Source: Micromonospora sicca
Lineage (GTDB): Bacteria > Actinomycetota > Actinomycetes > Mycobacteriales > Micromonosporaceae
NCBI RefSeq assembly: GCF_003172935.1
Contig: NZ_QGKS01000226.1
Coordinates: 1 to 36,042, forward strand
Reading direction: 5' to 3'
DNA length: 36,042 nucleotides
Shown: piece by piece, positions 31,548 to 36,042 of the stretch
Position numbering within the stretch: the stretch's first letter is position 1
Layout of the letters: each line of letters begins with the position of its first letter
The notes under the pieces: model-generated
What the model was told of the DNA's origin: nothing
Database searches by the model: none
The model's input: only the letters and a program-made list of their open reading frames with translations
Program-made: the position numbers and the translations under genes

Positions 31548-31678
31548 GACTGCGATCCTTTCAGCCCGTCGCCGCCGCCGAGATTCTGACGCTTCTTGCC
31601 CTCGGTCTTCCGATCGCCCTTGCCGTCCACTCACCAGCCTCCTTCCGCAACCTCTCCTGAAACCTGAGACCATGCGGC

Positions 31679-32167
31679 ATGCGAACACGCCTACGGATGG
31701 TCAGGGTGACAACCAGGCCGGTTCAGGTAAGAGAGACAGCCGCTGTCGACTTGCCACAGAGTGCGGATGCGGTGTGGTCGTTCATGTGGGAACCGGCATC
31801 CTGTCTCAAGCTCTTCGACACGGCGGAAGTAGCCGTCTCTCTCCCAGGTGGGGAGGGAATCGGCGAGATTCAGGCTTTCGTGGAGCGGACTGCGGGCGGG
31901 CGAGTGGGTGTGCTTCACGAGGTGATCGAGCTCGACCATGGCCGTCGTGCCGTGACCCGTAGCCTTGTCTCCTGGTGTCCTAGCTGGGGGGCAGTCACCG
32001 TCGAGGCGCTTGGGCCTGACTCATGTCGTCTGACTCAGACGTTTTGGGCAGATGTTCCGGCGGGCGTACCGCCAGCGACGGAGAAGCAGATGCGCGACGA
32101 GTTCCGGCAGCGGCTCGAACCGATGATGCACCGGCTAGCTGAGTGGGCCGTTGGTCGACTCGGATAA
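31679..32167 (+). CDS. SRPBCC-family protein
   Basis: Up to 162 aa with the START/Bet v1-like layout: an opening strand RETAAVDLPQSADAVWSFMW, central strands (GIGEIQAFVERTAGGRVGVLH, EVIELDHGRRAVTRSLVSW) and a long C-terminal helix (MRDEFRQRLEPMMHRLAEWA). SRPBCC proteins bind hydrophobic ligands in a deep pocket; the ligand here is unknown. The start is ambiguous: ATG 31679, ATG 31697 or GTG 31706, with no clear ribosome site. It is divergent from the DUF6924 gene. The 254 bases after it hold only a CTCAC/GTGAG dyad (32203-32215). Confidence 0.75.
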   Translation: MRTRLRMVRVTTRPVQVRETAAVDLPQSADAVWSFMWEPASCLKLFDTAEVAVSLPGGEGIGEIQAFVERTAGGRVGVLHEVIELDHGRRAVTRSLVSWCPSWGAVTVEALGPDSCRLTQTFWADVPAGVPPATEKQMRDEFRQRLEPMMHRLAEWAVGRLG

Positions 32168-32421
32168 CCCCGATGTGCGGTGAGGGCGTACGGATGTCGG
32201 GTCTCACGACGTGAGTGACCCGTCCGGCTAGACCTTCTTCGTCTGACCAGGACCGGATGGTCGGCGAAGGCGAGCAGGGCGCAGAGGCCGCCCGCTCGAC
32301 TCCAGGCGAACACCTGGCACCAGGGCATGCGAGGACGGGCAACCTAGTGGTGGAAGCAGCCGAGACTCCGAAGCACGCTGCAGTCGCCGACAGGCGTGTC
32401 ACACTCGATGGCGTCACAGGC

Positions 32422-32628
32422 CTACCGCTGCGTGAACTGGCCATCCTTCGCGCCGGCCAGGAAGTTCATCCAGCCCTCACGACCGACGAGCAGTGCCGGA
32501 CCGGTCGGATCCTTGCTGTCCCGGAGGGCCACCGCGTCGACGAGTTCGGCGACCTCGACGCATTGGCCGTTCCCGCTGGACCGGCTGCTCTTCTTCCACC
32601 GGGCGCCGGACAGGTCGACTGAGGTCAT
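32422..32628 (-). CDS. DUF397 protein (XRE partner)
   Basis: 68 aa with the DUF397 consensus: WKKSSRSSGNGQCVEVAEL followed by VALRDSKDPTGPALLVGREGW and a final helix with FLAGAKDGQF. DUF397 proteins are small partners encoded next to XRE/DUF5753 regulators, as in the whiJ-type systems of Streptomyces, where they act as a regulator-antagonist pair affecting development. The ATG at 32628 overlaps the XRE stop (ATGA) and has GGAAGGAGG upstream, so the two are translated together. Confidence 0.92.
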   Translation of the reverse strand: MTSVDLSGARWKKSSRSSGNGQCVEVAELVDAVALRDSKDPTGPALLVGREGWMNFLAGAKDGQFTQR

Positions 32629-33512
32629 CCCGTACCTCCTTCCTGGTTGATCGCTGCAGCTTGCTCCTCGATCAGCTTGATCGAGCTGGCCGGGTCGAGC
32701 GCCGTGGCGCGAAGGTGTTCGAACGTGGTCGCGTAGCGGCGGACGTCTGCTTCCCGTTCGAGGAATAGGTCGCCGGCCATGCTGTCGACGTACACCAGGG
32801 CGGGGTCCGCAGGGTCAGGGAAGTCCATGACGACGAACGAGCCGGGCATGCCGGCGTGGGCGCCGCTGGCGAACGGGATGACTTGAAGCGTGATGTGCGG
32901 CTGGTCAGCCGCACTCGTCAGGGCCTCAAGCTGTTCGACCATGATCGTTCTTCCGCCGGTCTGACGGTGCAGGACGGCCTCGTCGAGAATCGCCCAGAGT
33001 CGCAGCGGCTCGGTCTTGCGTAGCGACTCCTGCCGCTGTATCCGCGCCTCGACTCGGGCTTGCACGTCGGCGTCGGTGGCCAGTGGCAGGACACCGCGGA
33101 TCACGGCGTGGGCGTAGTTCTCGGTCTGCAGTAGGCCGGGGACGAACAGGGACTCGTAGTTGCGCACCGAGCGGGCTTCGGCCTCGAAGCTGATGTAGGT
33201 CGTGTAGAGCTCGGGCAGTTCCGACTCGTACGCTTGGAGCCAGCCCAGCTGCGCGGCCTGACGCGACAGGGCGATGAGTTCGGTGCGCTTGTCCTCGTCG
33301 GTGACGCCGTACTTGTCGAGCATCGCCATCAGGGTGCGGCGCTGCGGGCGGACCTTGGCCGTCTCGATGCGGTAGAGCGTGGCGGGGTTGATGCCGGTCT
33401 GGTCGCTGACCTCCTCGCGGGTGAGGCCGGCGGTGGTCCGCAGTCCGCGCAGCTCCGCCGCGAGCCGCCGGAGGCGCACGGTGGGTGGCTGCCGTCGAGC
33501 TGACAACTCCAT
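32625..33512 (-). CDS. XRE-family regulator with DUF5753 domain (WhiJ-like)
   Basis: 295 aa. An N-terminal helix-turn-helix (LRRLAAELRGLRTTAGLTRE, then INPATLYRIETAKVRPQRRT; residues about 12-70) is followed by a DUF5753 domain (about 100-280) with family signatures RNYESLFVPGLLQTENYA, RQTGGRTIMVEQLEAL, ITLQVIPFASGAHAGMPGSF and VVMDFPDPADPALVYVDSM. Such regulators in sporulating actinomycetes repress development genes until relieved, often through the adjacent DUF397 protein. GAAGGGAC lies before the ATG. It is divergent from a four-gene operon, with a likely operator in between. Confidence 0.92.
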   Translation of the reverse strand: MELSARRQPPTVRLRRLAAELRGLRTTAGLTREEVSDQTGINPATLYRIETAKVRPQRRTLMAMLDKYGVTDEDKRTELIALSRQAAQLGWLQAYESELPELYTTYISFEAEARSVRNYESLFVPGLLQTENYAHAVIRGVLPLATDADVQARVEARIQRQESLRKTEPLRLWAILDEAVLHRQTGGRTIMVEQLEALTSAADQPHITLQVIPFASGAHAGMPGSFVVMDFPDPADPALVYVDSMAGDLFLEREADVRRYATTFEHLRATALDPASSIKLIEEQAAAINQEGGTG

Positions 33513-33595
33513 GTCCCTTCGCTCCTGTCGTAGTCAGAGTGTGCCTGCCGTGCGGATGCAATATCCAGGCAGGTCGGGCAGGTGAATTACATGCG

Positions 33596-33612
33596 AATGC
33601 AACCCTTGCATT
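33596..33612. promoter_or_regulatory. Candidate operator between XRE gene and small-gene operon
   Basis: AATGCAA (33596-33602), CCC, TTGCATT (33606-33612): a perfect 7-bp inverted repeat. A further ATGCAA half-site lies at about 33556. It is in the 295-base divergent gap and is the best candidate binding site for the XRE regulator. I see no further gene in the gap. Confidence 0.5.
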
Positions 33613-33807
33613 ATCCCTAGTGCGGTAGCACGATGTGCAGGAGCATGCCAGGCCGGTGCGGCACAGGGAAGCCGCCCAGCTGCGGCGACGGGCCCGCGCT
33701 CCCAGGGGATCGTCGTCATCCGGCATGCGGGGGAAGCCTTCGCGAGGGGTGGCCGGCACGCGCTGCGGCTGCTCCTCGCGAGGGCCAAGTCAGGGAGGCA
33801 ACGCGCA

Positions 33808-33987
33808 GTGGTCCCATCCCTCGTGCTGGTGGCGGTCGCGGCACTCGGCTTCGCCGCCGGCCTGTTCCTGTTCAAGGTCAAGTCCCGATGGTGCCGACGG
33901 TGCGGCTCGGTGTTGAACTGCCCCGACTGCGGCGGCCGCAGGTCCCGCCCGTATCCCGGCCGCGCTCGATGGACGGGCTGGCTGTGA
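33808..33987 (+). CDS. Small membrane protein with zinc-ribbon tail, 59 aa
   Basis: GTG start with GGGAGG 9 bases upstream. Residues 2-22 are one hydrophobic helix (PSLVLVAVAALGFAAGLFLF). It is followed by basic KVKSR and a CRRCGSVLNCPDCGG zinc ribbon (CxxC-x5-CxxC) and an Arg-rich tail. The layout predicts an inner-membrane anchor with a small cytoplasmic metal-binding knuckle. Its stop overlaps the next start (GTGA). It is the first gene of a four-gene unit divergent from the XRE/DUF397 pair and a plausible target of that regulator. Function unknown. Confidence 0.6.
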   Translation: MVPSLVLVAVAALGFAAGLFLFKVKSRWCRRCGSVLNCPDCGGRRSRPYPGRARWTGWL

Positions 33988-34235
33988 ACCGCACGCCGGT
34001 TACTCCGCGGGTGTCCGTCGCGCCAGGCGACCTCGTGCAGCTCAGCGAACCGGACTACCAGTACGGCACTGGCCCGCTCCGGCTACGGATCACCCGGGTC
34101 CGCTTCGACCTCAGCACCTGGTACGACGGCCGGTGGGTGTGGCTCGAAGGCATCGAAATCCGCGTCGACGACCAAGATGGCCGGTTGCGCCAGGTGCTGG
34201 TCCGAGTCTCCGCCCTACCGAAACCGGAGGCATGA
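33984..34235 (+). CDS. Hypothetical protein, 83 aa
   Basis: The GTG overlaps the previous stop. The product is all-beta in character (VAPGDLVQLSEPDYQYGTGP, LRLRITRVRFDL, VWLEGIEIRVDDQDG) and could form a small barrel with the ending QVLVRVSALP. No motif is recognised. The next gene starts one base past its stop, and GGAGG for that gene lies within its last codons, so it sits inside a coupled operon. Confidence 0.65.
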   Translation: MNRTPVTPRVSVAPGDLVQLSEPDYQYGTGPLRLRITRVRFDLSTWYDGRWVWLEGIEIRVDDQDGRLRQVLVRVSALPKPEA

Positions 34236-34236
34236 C

Positions 34237-34530
34237 GTGGCCGCCACCGTCTACCTGTCCGCCGCTGCCGGCGATCAGCTCACCGTCGCCCAACAGGTGC
34301 TTGACGACCACGTCACCTCCAGCGCATCCGGGTACTGCCTGCGCTGCCACCTCGTCGGGCCCTGCCCCACCAGCGAGCAGGCCGCCGCCACCTTCGCACG
34401 CTATGGCCGCCTACCCCGCAGGACCCCCGGCGCCACCCGCCCCGAACTCATCAACGCCCGCCGACTCGCCGTCCCACCGGACCCATCTGGTGCTCCCACA
34501 TCTCTCTTCACCCGGAGGTACGAACCGTGA
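34237..34530 (+). CDS. Hypothetical protein with Cys motif, 97 aa
   Basis: GTG 34237 has GGAGG six bases upstream. The product has a helical N-terminal half (GDQLTVAQQVLDDHVTSSAS), then GYCLRCHLVGPCPTSEQA, a CxxC-x5-C metal-binding-like motif, and a basic RYGRLPRRTPG tail region. The CLRC...GPCP pattern is shared by many small actinobacterial proteins beside XRE/DUF397 loci, but no function is known. Its stop overlaps the next start (GTGA). Confidence 0.65.
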   Translation: MAATVYLSAAAGDQLTVAQQVLDDHVTSSASGYCLRCHLVGPCPTSEQAAATFARYGRLPRRTPGATRPELINARRLAVPPDPSGAPTSLFTRRYEP

Positions 34531-34928
34531 CCCTGCCCGATGTCGCCGCCGCGCTGCGCGGCACACACACCTCGATCACCCAGCAACAGGACCTGACCAA
34601 GGTCGTCATCGAGGACGCCGAAAACGCCCGAGCCGAGTTCCGCGCCCTCACCGCCGGGGCCACCAACCCACTGGTCAACCGCGCGCTAGGCAACTACGCC
34701 CAAGCCATCAGACTCCGCGACGGCTCATGGCTGCTCGCCGAGGCCGGCGGCATTCTGGCCGAGTACGCCCGAACAATAGGCATCGAGCTCCCGGCGAAAC
34801 AGCCATCGGCCGGACGGCAGGCACCCGACCCGGCTCGCGATGGCCAGATGGAAGGTGACACCGGGACGCCCGTACAGCGGACCGAGCCGGACGACGAGCC
34901 GTCAGCCTCCGACGCAGAACCGCGCTAA
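34527..34928 (+). CDS. Hypothetical helical protein, 133 aa
   Basis: Last gene of the operon, starting in a GTGA overlap. Residues 1-90 are helical (VAAALRGTHTSITQQQDLTK, VVIEDAENARAEFRALTAG, LLAEAGGILAEYARTIG). The remaining 40 form an acidic, disordered Pro/Asp/Glu-rich tail. No known domain, signal or membrane segment is visible. With the three preceding genes it forms a unit of small proteins under one promoter, probably controlled by the divergent XRE regulator. Confidence 0.65.
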   Translation: MTLPDVAAALRGTHTSITQQQDLTKVVIEDAENARAEFRALTAGATNPLVNRALGNYAQAIRLRDGSWLLAEAGGILAEYARTIGIELPAKQPSAGRQAPDPARDGQMEGDTGTPVQRTEPDDEPSASDAEPR

Positions 34929-35206
34929 CCCGGCGACGCTACCGGTCGCGGACGTGCTGGTCGCCGATCCGCCGGAGTAGCCGTGCACTCGTCGGCTTGT
35001 CGCTGAGGAGGTCGCGCTGCGCGGCGCGGGGCGGGTGGGCGATGGAGCCGACACGTGCCGGCGCACCACATCAGCTTGGCAGTCAGGTCGCCAAGGTAGG
35101 TGCATTGAGTGGTGGGACCATCCATGTGTTCGCGCACTAAGCGGGCGGTGGCGCCCAGCAGCGGCGCGCCGAGCGCGGCTCAGAGCAAGACGGCGGCCAG
35201 TCTCAC
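34925..35206 (-). pseudogene. Small membrane-start gene with in-frame TGA
   Basis: From a GTG at 35206 the minus strand reads VRLAAVLL, then TGA (35182-35180). In the same frame it continues AALGAPLLGATARLVREHMD, CTYLGDLTAKLMWCAGTCRL and on to a stop at 34925. Across the stop codon the sequence forms one hydrophobic start segment, so a single nonsense change probably inactivated a real gene. The upstream gene fragment ends 19 bases before it in the same direction. A recoded TGA is unlikely, since no signal for it is seen. Confidence 0.5.
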
Positions 35207-35225
35207 GAGGGTGCCGTGGCGTCGG

Positions 35226-35470
35226 TCATGGCTTGCGGCGCAGTACGCCGACGGCCAGCCACTGCACCAGGGTGGCCGCGAGGTGGACGGCGGCCTCGCC
35301 CTCGGCCTGGCTCTGCCGGCGGGAGTTTGGGCTGCCGGCGTGCCGGGATTGCCCCTTCCACAGCAGGGCCAGCATCTCGATTAGCCGGTCGGGGGTCGCG
35401 GGCTGCCCGCTCGTGTCGCCGATGGCCAGCTCCCACTGGGCGGCTTGGTTGCGCAGGTCCCGGATGACAG
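35226..35470 (-). pseudogene. Gene fragment cut at its 5' end by an IS3-type element
   Basis: The minus strand is open from the IS junction at 35470 to a TGA at 35226. It encodes VIRDLRNQAAQWELAIGDTS, a helical domain (PDRLIEMLALLWKGQSRHAG) and EGEAAVHLAATLVQWLAVGV. The protein-like helices show a real gene, but its start is missing because the insertion element begins immediately upstream. Function unknown. Confidence 0.6.

Positions 35471-36042
<572 letters not shown>

Overview
The window is high-GC actinobacterial DNA. An SsgB-type sporulation gene, leaderless transcripts, frequent GTG starts, an XRE/DUF397 regulator pair and an actinomycete-type integrative element (AICE) point to a sporulating filamentous actinomycete, most likely Micromonosporaceae. 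That placement is an inference from gene content.

Left chromosomal part (1-10170). It holds a partial TPR protein, a divergent MarR/VOC pair sharing one operator and two leaderless promoters, an unknown 296-aa protein, a DUF4236 miniprotein, and an IS607-type transposon (serine recombinase plus TnpB). Next comes a sulfur-type locus that looks eroded: a 25-aa leader peptide ending in Cys, a truncated lipoprotein start, a flavin reductase and an Rrf2 regulator. It is followed by an AraC regulator, an SDR oxidoreductase with a TetR-like operator, ssgB, a TIGR02611 membrane protein and tRNA-Val(CAC).

Integrative element (10200-30124). The 3' half of tRNA-Val is repeated as a 44-bp direct repeat 19.9 kb downstream. 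Between the copies lie a rep-xis-int operon, several small unknown genes, a structured non-coding stretch, a DUF3592 membrane protein, a relic of a second AICE (int and rep fragments), a 2544-aa secreted RHS/ricin/Hint polymorphic toxin with a SUKH-like immunity gene, a GntR/KorSA-type repressor with a divergent promoter, and an operon of three small proteins. A complete group II intron has inserted in the last gene of that operon, inside the right integrase arm-type repeat. No FtsK/TraB transfer gene is visible, so the element appears unable to transfer itself.

Right part (30124-36042). This looks like further island DNA: another 11-bp tandem repeat next to the att copy, frameshifted or chopped genes, a DUF6924 protein, an SRPBCC protein, an XRE-DUF5753/DUF397 pair divergent from a four-gene operon of small proteins, two damaged genes, and an IS3-family element running off the window.

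The recurring theme is repeated use of this tRNA-Val locus by integrative elements. Four sets of tandem or arm-type repeats, int/rep fragments and a relic-flanked toxin cassette suggest nested and successive integrations.
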